Shown one piece after another: positions 16,797 through 24,933 of a stretch of 64,000 bases of DNA. The notes beneath the pieces are model-generated. The model did not search any database. It saw nothing but the letters and a program-made list of their open reading frames with translations, and had not been told where the DNA came from. Position numbers and translations under genes: made by a program. This DNA is from Roseiarcus sp050012775 (GTDB taxonomy: Bacteria; Pseudomonadota; Alphaproteobacteria; Rhizobiales; Beijerinckiaceae), in the NCBI GenBank assembly GCA_050012775.1, contig JBEKGN010000027.1, positions 1-64,000 on the forward strand, given 5' to 3'. Each line of letters begins with the position of its first letter. Position 1 is the first letter of the stretch.

Positions 16797-18316
16797 CGAC
16801 GCGCGTCGATCCAAACAAAGCTGCGAAATCGCCCTTGGCTATTCCGTTCCGGAAGGTGCTTGTCGCCAATCGCGGCGAAATCGCGTGCCGCATCATACGC
16901 ACGTTGCGGGAACTCGGCATCGCCTCGGTGGCGATCCACCATCTGGCCGAGGTTCGGGCGCGACACGCGCGAATGGCGGACGAGGCCGTGGAGATATTTG
17001 GCGATACGCCTGTCGCGGCGCATCTCGATGGCGAGCAGATCATCGAGGCGGCGCGGAAAAGCGGCGCTGACGCAATCCATCCCGGCTATGGATTCCTCTC
17101 CGAGAACGCCCGCTTCGCCGCGGCGGTCGCCGCGGCTGGATTGACTTTCATCGGCCCCGACGCCCGGACGATCGAATTGATGGGCGACAAGATTTCCGCG
17201 CGAAATTTCGCCCAGGCGCATGGCGTGCCGGTGGCGCCTTCGGTCATGCCAACGGGCGACATGGCGGCCTTCATAGCCGCCGCCGAGACGATCGGCTTCC
17301 CCATCCTCATCAAGGCGGCGGCGGGCGGCGGCGGCAAGGGAATGAGCATTGTTCGCTCGGCAAGCGAGCTCGCCGAGGCCGCGCGCATCGCCTCGAGCGA
17401 GGCTCAGCGCTATTTCGGCGACGGGCGCGTCTATGCCGAGCTCTATGTCGAGCGTCCCCGCCACGTCGAAGTGCAGATCCTTGGCGACGGCGAAGGCGCC
17501 GCGATCCATCTGTTCGAACGCGAATGCTCGGTGCAACGCCGTTTTCAGAAGATCATCGAGGAAGCGCCGGCGGCGAACCTGTCCTCGGATCTTCGCGACC
17601 GCATCTGCCAATCGGCGGTGCGGCTCGCCGCGGCGGCGCGCTACAGGAACGCAGGAACCGTCGAGTTCATCCTCGGCGCCGATGGCCGCTACTTCTTCCT
17701 CGAAATGAACACCCGCCTGCAAGTCGAGCACCCCGTGACTGAGATGATTACCGGCCTCGACCTCGTTCGCATCCAGATCGAGATCGCCGCGGGCCACGGC
17801 CTGCCGTTGAAGCAAGAGGAAGTCGCCGCCTTCGGCCATGCCATCGAATGCCGCATCTGTGCGGAGGATCCGGCGCGCGACTTCATGCCGGAGACAGGCA
17901 AGATCCGCTATCTCGGCATCCCCGAGGCGTCCTTCATCCGCTTTGAAAACGCGCTCGACACTGGCCAAAAGATCACTGCCGACTTTGATTCCATGTTGGG
18001 CAAACTCGTCGTCCATGGCGCCGATCGTCTCGAAGCGATCTCGCGCTCGATCGCCGCGCTTCACGAACTCGCCGTGCTCGGCGTGAGGACCAACATCGAC
18101 TATCTCGCCAAGGCGTTGGACTACGTCGCGTTTCGGCAAGGCGAGCTTCACACCGGTTTCGTCGACGAGCATTCCGCGGCGCTGGCGCCAGGCGAGGCCG
18201 ACGCGGCCACTCGCGACGCCGTGCTCATCGCCGCAGCGCTCGGCTTTCGCGAATTTCGCGACGTCGCCTTCGGCGTCCCCGAGCCCCACGCCACCATCGG
18301 CCGCTGGAGAAACTGA
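16793..18316 (+). CDS. Biotin carboxylase subunit of an acyl-CoA carboxylase
   Basis: Encodes 507 aa with the three biotin carboxylase domains: N-terminal RKVLVANRGEIACRIIRTLR, ATP-grasp with KAAAGGGGKGMSIV, and the C-terminal domain with EMNTRLQVEHPVTE. It makes carboxybiotin from bicarbonate and ATP. Alpha subunits of methylcrotonyl- or geranyl-CoA carboxylase usually carry the biotin domain in the same chain; here it stops after about 500 aa and the biotin carrier is a separate gene 2 nt downstream. The start overlaps the atuA-like stop (ATGA), indicating coupling. Confidence 0.93.
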   Translation: MTTRVDPNKAAKSPLAIPFRKVLVANRGEIACRIIRTLRELGIASVAIHHLAEVRARHARMADEAVEIFGDTPVAAHLDGEQIIEAARKSGADAIHPGYGFLSENARFAAAVAAAGLTFIGPDARTIELMGDKISARNFAQAHGVPVAPSVMPTGDMAAFIAAAETIGFPILIKAAAGGGGKGMSIVRSASELAEAARIASSEAQRYFGDGRVYAELYVERPRHVEVQILGDGEGAAIHLFERECSVQRRFQKIIEEAPAANLSSDLRDRICQSAVRLAAAARYRNAGTVEFILGADGRYFFLEMNTRLQVEHPVTEMITGLDLVRIQIEIAAGHGLPLKQEEVAAFGHAIECRICAEDPARDFMPETGKIRYLGIPEASFIRFENALDTGQKITADFDSMLGKLVVHGADRLEAISRSIAALHELAVLGVRTNIDYLAKALDYVAFRQGELHTGFVDEHSAALAPGEADAATRDAVLIAAALGFREFRDVAFGVPEPHATIGRWRN

Positions 18317-18318
18317 CG

Positions 18319-18822
18319 ATGGGCTTCAAAGTCAGCGTCGACGGCCGTAGTCACGATATTGAGATCGTGAGTCGGCGGCCGCACCTGATAGTCCGGATCG
18401 AGGGGCGAGACCATGAGGTCTCCGCCGCCGGCACGCTCGACGACGGCCGGCAGACAATCGAGATCTCGGGGGCGCTGTTGCATTTCACGCGGGCCCATGC
18501 CGGCGACCGACAAATCGTCCGGCTCAACGGTCGAACATTTGAGACCGGGATCTTGGACCCACGCTCGCAGGCGGCGGGCGCCGGCGGCGGGCTCGATCAC
18601 GTGAGGGCGCCGATGCCGGGTTGCGTGGTCTGCGTTCACAAGCGGCCTGGAGACCAGGTCGCCCGCGGCGAGACCCTCGTGACGATCGAGAGCATGAAGC
18701 TGCAGACCGCGCTGCTGGCTCCGCGCGACGGACGGATTGCAGAATTGCTGCGCCAGACAGGCGAGAATTTCGAGAAGGACGAGGTCATCGTTCGACTCGA
18801 AGCGGCGATGGATGGGGACTGA
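18319..18822 (+). CDS. Biotin carboxyl carrier protein with N-terminal linker domain
   Basis: Encodes 167 aa. The C-terminal half is a biotinyl/lipoyl domain: RAPMPGCVVCVHKRPGDQV then ESMKLQ, with the acceptor Lys at 127. The motif is ESMKL rather than the commonest EAMKM. Residues 1-95 are beta-rich and correspond to the BT linker that joins alpha and beta subunits in methylcrotonyl-CoA-type carboxylases. The two genes therefore look like one alpha subunit split at the BC/BT border, not a frameshift: there is a clean stop at 18316, a 2-nt gap and a new ATG. Confidence 0.9.
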   Translation: MGFKVSVDGRSHDIEIVSRRPHLIVRIEGRDHEVSAAGTLDDGRQTIEISGALLHFTRAHAGDRQIVRLNGRTFETGILDPRSQAAGAGGGLDHVRAPMPGCVVCVHKRPGDQVARGETLVTIESMKLQTALLAPRDGRIAELLRQTGENFEKDEVIVRLEAAMDGD

Positions 18823-18827
18823 AGTCC

Positions 18828-20435
18828 ATGCGCAGAATTCAGTCCATGGTCAGCACATCGAGCGCGGACTTTCGCTGCAATGAGGCTCACAACCGCGCGC
18901 TTGCCAGAGCCTTCCGCGAGAAACAGGAAGCCGCGCGACACCTGCGCCCGCAACGCGATCTCGAGCGGCTGGCGAAACAGGGGAAGATGCGGCCGCGAGA
19001 ACGGATCGAGAAATTGCTCGATCCCGGAACGCCCTTCCTCGAATTGTCGTCGCTTGCGGCGAACATGGCCTATGGCGGCGAGTCGCCGTCCGCGAGTTCG
19101 ATCGTCGGCATCGGAGTCGTTTCAGGACGCGAGGTTATTGTTCGCGCCGACGATCCGACGATCAAGGGCGGCGCCTGGTATCCGCTGACGGCGAAAAAGA
19201 TCGTGCGAGCGCTCGACATCGCCATGGAGAACCGGCTCCCGGTGGTCCATCTCTGCGATTCCGCGGGCGGATTCCTGCCGCTGCAGTCGGACGTTTTCCC
19301 CGACAGGCACATGGCCGGCCGCATTTTTCGCAACCAATCGATCCTATCCAAAATGGGCGTCAAGCAGCTTGCCCTGGTGTTCGGCCACTGCACGGCCGGA
19401 GGCGCGTATATTCCTGGCCTTTCCGATTACAACGTCATCGTGCGCGGTACGGGCGCCGTATTCCTTGGCGGCCCGCCGCTGGTGCGAGCCGCGACTGGCG
19501 AAGACGTCACTGTCGAGGAACTCGGCGGCGCTGACATGCACACGAGCGTCTCCGGCACCTGCGACTACCCTGCCTCGAGCGAGGACGAAGCGATCCACAT
19601 CGGGCGCGAAATCGTCGCCCAGTGGGACCGGCCGCGCAAGTGGGACTGCCAGCGCGAGGCTCCCGAGGACCCGGCCTACGATCCGCAGGAGATTTACGGG
19701 ATTCTGCCCGACGACATCAAGAAGCAGTTCGACATGCGCGAGATCATCGCCCGGATTGTCGACGGCAGCCGCTTCCACGAATACCAGCCGAATTATGGCG
19801 GCACGCTGGTCTGCGGATTCGCCAATATCTGGGGCTTCAAGGTCGGCGTCCTCGCCAACAACGGCGTGTTGTTCAACGATTCCTCGCTCAAGGGCGCGCA
19901 CTTCATCGAGCTGTGCAACCAGAACAATACGCCGCTCGTATTCCTGCAGAACATTACGGGCTACATGATCGGCCGCGAATACGAACGAAGGGGCATCACC
20001 AAGGACGGGGCGAAGATGATCATGGCGCAGAGCTGTTCTCACGTGCCCAAATTCACGATCATGTGCAACGGCTCGTTCGGCGCAGGCAACTACGGCATGT
20101 GCGGTCGCGCCTTCGACGGCCGGCTGCTGCTCACCTGGCCAAATCACCAGATCGGCGTAATGGGCGGCGACCAGGCCGCCAACACGCTGACCGAGGTGAA
20201 GTTGAATCAAATGAAACGGATCGGCGCGGAGATCGACCAGGGGGAGCTTGACCGGGTCTGGGAGGAGACCCGCAAGGCCTATCAAGAGCAGCTCTCGGCC
20301 TATTATTCCACTTCCGAACTCTGGGACGACGGGATCATCGATCCCGTCGATACGCGCAACGCGCTCGGCATCGCCATTTCTGCTTCGCTCAACGCGCCGC
20401 CGGGCGAAGCGGGATATGGGGTCTTCCGGTTCTGA
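18828..20435 (+). CDS. Acyl-CoA carboxylase carboxyltransferase (beta) subunit, AtuC/LiuB-like
   Basis: Encodes 535 aa with both carboxyltransferase halves, N-terminal from about 45 and C-terminal from about 290. Visible motifs include GHCTAGGAYIPGLSDYNVIV, LQNITGYMIGREYERRG and GSFGAGNYGMCGRAFDGR. It transfers CO2 from biotin to an enoyl-CoA such as 3-methylcrotonyl- or geranyl-CoA. The YERRGITKDGAKMI stretch looks closer to geranyl-CoA carboxylase than to LiuB, but this is a by-eye judgement. ATG 18828 follows GGGGA; a second ATG lies at 18846. No HMG-CoA lyase gene follows. The next 158 bp hold no recognisable gene. Confidence 0.92.
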   Translation: MRRIQSMVSTSSADFRCNEAHNRALARAFREKQEAARHLRPQRDLERLAKQGKMRPRERIEKLLDPGTPFLELSSLAANMAYGGESPSASSIVGIGVVSGREVIVRADDPTIKGGAWYPLTAKKIVRALDIAMENRLPVVHLCDSAGGFLPLQSDVFPDRHMAGRIFRNQSILSKMGVKQLALVFGHCTAGGAYIPGLSDYNVIVRGTGAVFLGGPPLVRAATGEDVTVEELGGADMHTSVSGTCDYPASSEDEAIHIGREIVAQWDRPRKWDCQREAPEDPAYDPQEIYGILPDDIKKQFDMREIIARIVDGSRFHEYQPNYGGTLVCGFANIWGFKVGVLANNGVLFNDSSLKGAHFIELCNQNNTPLVFLQNITGYMIGREYERRGITKDGAKMIMAQSCSHVPKFTIMCNGSFGAGNYGMCGRAFDGRLLLTWPNHQIGVMGGDQAANTLTEVKLNQMKRIGAEIDQGELDRVWEETRKAYQEQLSAYYSTSELWDDGIIDPVDTRNALGIAISASLNAPPGEAGYGVFRF

Positions 20436-20593
20436 CGATGGCCTCGCCCGCCACGATCGGGCCGAGCTTCGCGGGTTCTTCGCTGGCGAGCGCGCCGCCG
20501 GACGTTCCGATCGCGATGCTCGCCGCTGCGGGCGACACGACGTCGGCTCCCATTTTCGTCTTCCGCCAATCGACGCCGAAACGGCGCGGACTT

Positions 20594-21262
20594 TCAGCGG
20601 CTGTCTGCGCCGGAGCCGCTTCGCGAGGCGCGCTCGCGCTCCAGAAAGTCGAGCATGCGCGGGTAATAGGTTCGCATTTGCGAAGCGAAGACATCAAAAG
20701 GGAAATCGTCGAACTCGCCGATGAAGCGCACGTATTCCATGTGCTTGCGCCCGCGTTCGTCGAAAGGGTGAAAAATCGAGTCGTTCCGGCCGTCGAATTC
20801 CAGCGGTTTGACTTTGTGCCGATCGCACAAGGCGAGATCGAAGGCTGGGGTCGCCTTGACCCATTTGCCGTCGAGAAAGAGCGAGGTGTAGGCGTGCCAA
20901 TGGAAGATGTCGTCATCCATCATTTCGCTGATTCTGGGCGGAGCGAGGTGATTGCGAACATCGGCGAAACCCAGCCGGGCTGGAATTCCCGCCGCCCGCG
21001 CGACAGCGGCGAGCGCTATCGCTTTGGGAACGCAGAACGCCGACGGCGTCCTCAAACATTGTGAGGCTACGAACTGTTGCGGATCGAGGCCGAACGAAAA
21101 CATGTCGTATCGAACGGCGTCGCGTACGGCGTAATACAATCGGATCGCTCGATCCCGGGGCTCGCCCTCCCCGGCATGCGCCTTGGCGAATTCCATTAGG
21201 GATGGCGTATCGGCGTCGATGTAGGGCGTCGCCTTTAGCGCCGCGTGGCGAGTGTCGTTCAT
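20594..21262 (-). CDS. Transglutaminase-like cysteine protein
   Basis: Encodes 222 aa. The transglutaminase-like fold is indicated by the Cys segment TPSAFCVPKAIALAAVARAA, the His segment DIFHWHAY, and an Asp in KATPAFD, giving a complete Cys-His-Asp triad. No signal peptide is present, so it is cytoplasmic. It lies 49 nt downstream of ligase 2 on the same strand, with GAGG before its start. Bacterial members are mostly uncharacterised amidases or proteases; a link to acyl-CoA metabolism rests on neighbourhood alone. Confidence 0.8.
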   Translation of the reverse strand: MNDTRHAALKATPYIDADTPSLMEFAKAHAGEGEPRDRAIRLYYAVRDAVRYDMFSFGLDPQQFVASQCLRTPSAFCVPKAIALAAVARAAGIPARLGFADVRNHLAPPRISEMMDDDIFHWHAYTSLFLDGKWVKATPAFDLALCDRHKVKPLEFDGRNDSIFHPFDERGRKHMEYVRFIGEFDDFPFDVFASQMRTYYPRMLDFLERERASRSGSGADSR

Positions 21263-21311
21263 TTGGCGCCTCGTTCAGGTCTATGGATTGCGGATCGCCG
21301 CGATCCGCGGC

Positions 21312-22898
21312 TTACGTTCGATAGGTTCCCGCAAGCTGGTGTCGCAGCTTTGCCTTTTGAATTTTGCCCGTCGCCGTCTTCGGCATGGCGTCCGTGAAGA
21401 TAATTCGCTTCGGACACTTGAATGGGCTGAGGTGCGCGCGCACTTTGGTTATGAGTTCCGCCTCGTCGATCGACTGCCCGGACTTGGCGATCACGACGGC
21501 GGTCACGGCCTCGCCCCAGCGATCGTGCGGCAGGCCCACCACCGCGACTTCCTGGACCCGCGGGTCCGCGGCATAGAGCGCCTTTTCCACTTCGATCGAG
21601 GCGACATTCTCGCCGCCGGTTTTGATCACATCCTTGAATCGGTCCTCGAACCACAGGACGCCGTCGCTGTCGAAATGGCCGCAATCGCCGGAATGGAACC
21701 ATCCGTGCGCGAAGGCGGCGTTCGTGGCCTCGGGATCATGAAGGTATCCCGACAGCGCTTGCGGGCTGCGATACACGATCTCCCCCGATTGCCCCTGCGG
21801 CAGAAAATGCCCGGACGCATCCATGATGGCGACCTGTACGTTAGGCGAGGGCGTGCCGACCGCGCCGGGATGGGTCAACTGGTGTTCCGGTCTGAAATAG
21901 ACCGCAAGCGGGTTCATCTCCGTCTGCCCAAACATGAGCGAAAACTCGCAACCGAAGGTCTCGATCGCCTTGCGAAGCTCATGGGTCGGCATCGGCGCCA
22001 TGGCGTAAACAGCGAGACGTAAGCTCGCGACATCGCGCTTGCGTTGATCGAGATGTTCCAGCATCGCGCGATACATCATCGGCAGCGCAAAGGTCACGGA
22101 GAGGCGCTCGGACTCGATAAGGTCAAGCAAGCGCGCCGCATCGAATCCGGGTTGTATGAATATGGACGCTCCGACGGCAATGGCGGGCGTTACGAACGCG
22201 TTGAGCTGCGCAGTATGGAAGAGCGGCATAAGAGCGGTTACGCGATCCGCGGACGTCATTCGCGTGTCGAGGGCCGCGCCCAACGACTCGAGATAGATCG
22301 CCAGATGGCTGCTGACGACTCCCTTGGGAGCCGAGGTGGTGCCGCTCGTGTAGAGGTAGGAGATCGGGTCGCGATCCTCCACGAGGACCTCGGGCTCGTC
22401 GCTCCGCGCCTCCTTCTGCAACGCGTCGATGGCGACGATCCGGCGGCCTTGCGCGCCCGGCGCCTCGGAGGCTCCGATCACGATGACGTCTTCTACGCAA
22501 CTGGCCTCCGACAATCCGCCGTACAATTGCTCGAGCAGAGAATTCTCGATGACGACGCCTTTGACGGCGGCGTGGGTGAGAACATAGGCGAGCTCTTTAT
22601 GACGCCAGAACAGGTTTATCGGCACGCACACCAAGCCGAGCTTGGCGCAAGCAAAATAGACCGCGAGGAATTCTGCGTTGTTGCCCGACATGAGAGCCAA
22701 GGCGTCGCCGCGGCGATAGCCGAGCGCGGCGAGCCCGTTCGCTATTCGATTCACCCACTCATTGACAGCTTGGTAGGTGAAGCGCCGCTCGCCATCCACA
22801 ATGGCCAAACTTCTCGGCGCCCGCGCGGCGCTGCGAACCAATAGATCGCCAACATTGACGCGTGAAATCAGATTTCTCTGCAAAATTCGATCCGTCAC
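21312..22898 (-). CDS. AMP-forming acyl-CoA synthetase, ligase 2
   Basis: Encodes 528 aa of the ANL superfamily. It shows the P-loop LYTSGTTSAPKGVVSSH, LMFGQTEMNP, KTGGENVASIEVEKAL and the C-terminal KTATGKIQKAKLRHQ with the catalytic Lys. GTG 22898 is chosen because GGGAGGAAGAA sits directly upstream and the protein then begins TDRILQRNLISRV; the frame is open to 23081 without similarity. It heads a two-gene unit with the transglutaminase-like gene. It is only distantly similar to ligase 1, so the cluster has two distinct activating enzymes. Confidence 0.92.
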   Translation of the reverse strand: MTDRILQRNLISRVNVGDLLVRSAARAPRSLAIVDGERRFTYQAVNEWVNRIANGLAALGYRRGDALALMSGNNAEFLAVYFACAKLGLVCVPINLFWRHKELAYVLTHAAVKGVVIENSLLEQLYGGLSEASCVEDVIVIGASEAPGAQGRRIVAIDALQKEARSDEPEVLVEDRDPISYLYTSGTTSAPKGVVSSHLAIYLESLGAALDTRMTSADRVTALMPLFHTAQLNAFVTPAIAVGASIFIQPGFDAARLLDLIESERLSVTFALPMMYRAMLEHLDQRKRDVASLRLAVYAMAPMPTHELRKAIETFGCEFSLMFGQTEMNPLAVYFRPEHQLTHPGAVGTPSPNVQVAIMDASGHFLPQGQSGEIVYRSPQALSGYLHDPEATNAAFAHGWFHSGDCGHFDSDGVLWFEDRFKDVIKTGGENVASIEVEKALYAADPRVQEVAVVGLPHDRWGEAVTAVVIAKSGQSIDEAELITKVRAHLSPFKCPKRIIFTDAMPKTATGKIQKAKLRHQLAGTYRT

Positions 22899-23087
22899 TT
22901 CTTCCTCCCTACCGTTATGGAATTCGGCCTTGGCGTGCGGCGGGCGCTCTGGCCCTCCGCCGGTTTCGTGGACCGGCGGTTTGGCTAATGCGGCCGTTCC
23001 GTCGAACTCAACCGTGCTGAGACAGCGGCCGATGAATGTCAATCGGAGTCGAATTTTGGGTCTCGCGCAATTTCGGCGCATCGCGGT

Positions 23088-23330
23088 TCATGCGTCGCCA
23101 ACCAGTCTTTCTCGGAGCAAATCGAGCTTGGCGCGGCCGTACATCCGGCGCCTGACGAGTTTGAGTTTGGCAATCTGACCTTCGACCTGTCTATTTGACC
23201 ATGGCTCGGCGATCGCGGCGCGTACGGCGGCATTGTCAACGGTGACGCCGCTGACGAACGAAGCCTTGGCGCTCTTACGCGCTGCGGCGATCCAACCGTG
23301 CGGGAGGTCGGGCTTTCGGACGCGGATCAT
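23088..23330 (-). pseudogene. ISL3-family transposase, C-terminal remnant
   Basis: The frame reads AAIAEPWSNRQVEGQIAKLK then LVRRRMYGRAKLDLLRERL, the characteristic end of ISL3-family DDE transposases (WSNGQ-EGQ-NRLK...MYGRA). The N-terminal and most of the catalytic region is missing and no terminal inverted repeats were found. The rest of 22899-23444 holds no other recognisable gene, apart from a short CAGCCC triplicate near 23415. It sits between the catabolic genes and the fluoride module and marks past insertion. Confidence 0.75.
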
Positions 23331-23444
23331 CGCGGGGAAACGGTCCGGCCCACCACCATGCGCGATCGCATTTCGCGCGCCATTTTGAAGACGCCGCGTT
23401 CAAAAATTCGGCCAGCCCCAGCCCCAGCCCGAGCTCCGTGCAAA

Positions 23445-23765
23445 TCACTGTTCATGACCTAGGACGCCAAATTCGACAGGAGTCTTGACGTAAAAGAGGT
23501 GTACGTCCTCCGCTTTGAGCCTGTCGAACAACCGGGTCGCCTCCTCCGTCGTGACGGCGATCAGCACTTCGACCGGCTGGTCGGAAAGCTCGAAAAAATG
23601 CGCCGAATGGACGCGGCGGCCGCGGGCGAAACTCTCGCCGCCTGCATGCAAACTCGCGCCGCGCAGTCCCAATTCTTGAACCAGATGCATCAGCCAGTCG
23701 CCGATCTGCTTGCCTTTGTGGCGGCGATCCTGGTGAGTGAAGAAGGTGATCTGGTAGCCGTTCAT
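23445..23765 (-). CDS. DUF190 family protein, CrcB partner
   Basis: Encodes 106 aa of the small DUF190 family (PII-like fold), with N-terminal GYQITFFTHQDRRHKGKQIG and VEVLIAVTTEEATRLFDRLK. Members are commonly co-transcribed with crcB; a regulatory role for the channel is plausible but unproven. It starts at ATG 23765 with GAGGAG about 7 nt upstream and lies 10 nt after the crcB stop. It is probably under the same fluoride riboswitch. Confidence 0.88.
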   Translation of the reverse strand: MNGYQITFFTHQDRRHKGKQIGDWLMHLVQELGLRGASLHAGGESFARGRRVHSAHFFELSDQPVEVLIAVTTEEATRLFDRLKAEDVHLFYVKTPVEFGVLGHEQ

Positions 23766-23775
23766 GGCTTGCTCC

Positions 23776-24162
23776 TCACAAGGATTTCAGCATTTGCCAA
23801 GTCGCGAGCCCGGCCAGGGTCATCATTAGCGATCCGGTGACGTGGATTGCGATTGCGCCCATGGCCCAGACTAGCTGACCTTCCTGGAGCAGGGTGACAA
23901 CTTCGGCCGAGAATGTCGAAAACGTCGTGAGCCCGCCGCAGAAGCCAGTGACGATGAACAGCCGCCATTCCGGCGCGAGATTCGGCGCCTGGGCGAGATA
24001 AGCAATGGCAACGCCGATAATGTAGCCGCCGATCATGTTGGCGGCCAAAGTTCCGGGCGGCACGGCGGGAAAAAAGCTGTTCAGTCGGGCTCCGAGCTGC
24101 CAACGCAAAAGCGCGCCGGCCGCCGCGCCAAATGAAATAGCGAGGACGGGGCTCCAGATCAT
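23776..24162 (-). CDS. crcB: Fluoride ion channel CrcB/FluC
   Basis: Encodes 128 aa, the normal Fluc size, with four membrane helices. Hallmarks are GAAAGALLRW, the GTLAANMIGGYIIG helix, and FCGGLTTFSTFSAEV with the TFSTFS track lining the fluoride path. It works as an antiparallel dimer exporting fluoride. ATG 24162 matches the family start; a TTG at 24186 would add RERDPDR. A fluoride riboswitch precedes it, and the DUF190 gene follows. Confidence 0.95.
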   Translation of the reverse strand: MIWSPVLAISFGAAAGALLRWQLGARLNSFFPAVPPGTLAANMIGGYIIGVAIAYLAQAPNLAPEWRLFIVTGFCGGLTTFSTFSAEVVTLLQEGQLVWAMGAIAIHVTGSLMMTLAGLATWQMLKSL

Positions 24163-24221
24163 CCTGTCAGGGTCTCTCTCACGCAAGGGACAGGCGGCGC
24201 GTCTATGCGGCCTGACCGGGG

Positions 24222-24285
24222 CCCAAATGCAGGCGTCTTCAGCCCATACGCCCGAGGGCGGTTAAAGCAGGAACGCCATCTCCAC
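24222..24285 (-). ncRNA. Fluoride (crcB) riboswitch
   Basis: On the minus strand, TGGAGATGGCGTTCC (24284-24270) is followed by TTTAACCGCC, then GGGCTGAAGACGCCTGC (ending about 24229). This fits the crcB motif. GGAGATG...TCC forms P1, GCCC/GGGC forms the second stem, GATGGCGT pairs with ACGC for the pseudoknot, and the conserved CTGATGxCxCCTxC appears as CTGAAGACGCCTGC with one deviation. It lies about 60-120 nt upstream of crcB. Recognised by eye; a covariance search would be decisive. Confidence 0.85.
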
Positions 24286-24324
24286 TGAGCCAAGGCCTAC
24301 CAGCGGAGCGAGTCGCGATCAACA

Positions 24325-24922
24325 GCTGCACCTGATCTGCGGCAAGACCCAGGCGACCTCCGGCTCGATCCGGTTTCGCGGTAAGGAACTGACGAAGCTT
24401 AGGGAAAACCAGATTGTCCAGGCGGGCGTGGGGCGGAAATTCCAGACGCCTTCGATCTATGACGATCTCACGGTGTTTGAAAATCTCGAGATTTCGTTCC
24501 CGCGGGGTCGCACGGTGTTCGGCGCCCTGGCCTTCAAGCGCGACGCCGCGGTGCGCGAACGCGTGGAGGAAGTGGCTGAGACGATCTTCCGGAAGGACAG
24601 GCTGGATATGAGCGCGGATTTGCTCAGCCACGGACAGAAGCAATGGCTCGAAATTGGCATGCTGCTGATCCAGGACCACGACCTGCTGATGCTCGACGAG
24701 CCCGTCGCTGGAATGAGCGTCAATGAACGCGTCAAGACCGCCGAACTGCTCAATCGCATCATCAAAGACCGCTCAGCGCTCGTGATCGAGCACGACATGA
24801 AATTCGTCGAGGACATCGCCCACAGAGTGACGGTTCTGCATCAGGGGCAAGTCCTCGCCGAGGGGTCGATGAACGCGGTGACGAACAATCCGAAGGTGAT
24901 CGAAGTCTATCTTGGACACTGA
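24325..24922 (+). pseudogene. urtD: Urea/amide ABC transporter ATPase UrtD, 5'-truncated
   Basis: The frame picks up UrtD similarity at LICGKTQATSGSIRFRGKEL and is then intact to the stop. It contains the Q-loop VGRKFQTPSIYDDLTVFENL, the modified signature LSHGQKQWLEIG, Walker B LLMLDEPVAGM, the switch His in VIEHDMKF and the C-terminal VIEVYLGH. About 50 N-terminal residues including Walker A are missing, and the break falls about 40 bp from the fluoride riboswitch. Without Walker A it cannot hydrolyse ATP. No urtA, urtB or urtC is present in the window. Confidence 0.85.
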
Positions 24923-24933
24923 GGGACAAAATC

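Noticed and set aside
20436..20593. Possible short coding remnant on either strand after the carboxyltransferase gene
   Set aside because: Some frames are Ala-rich and open, but no recognisable motif or start signal was found.
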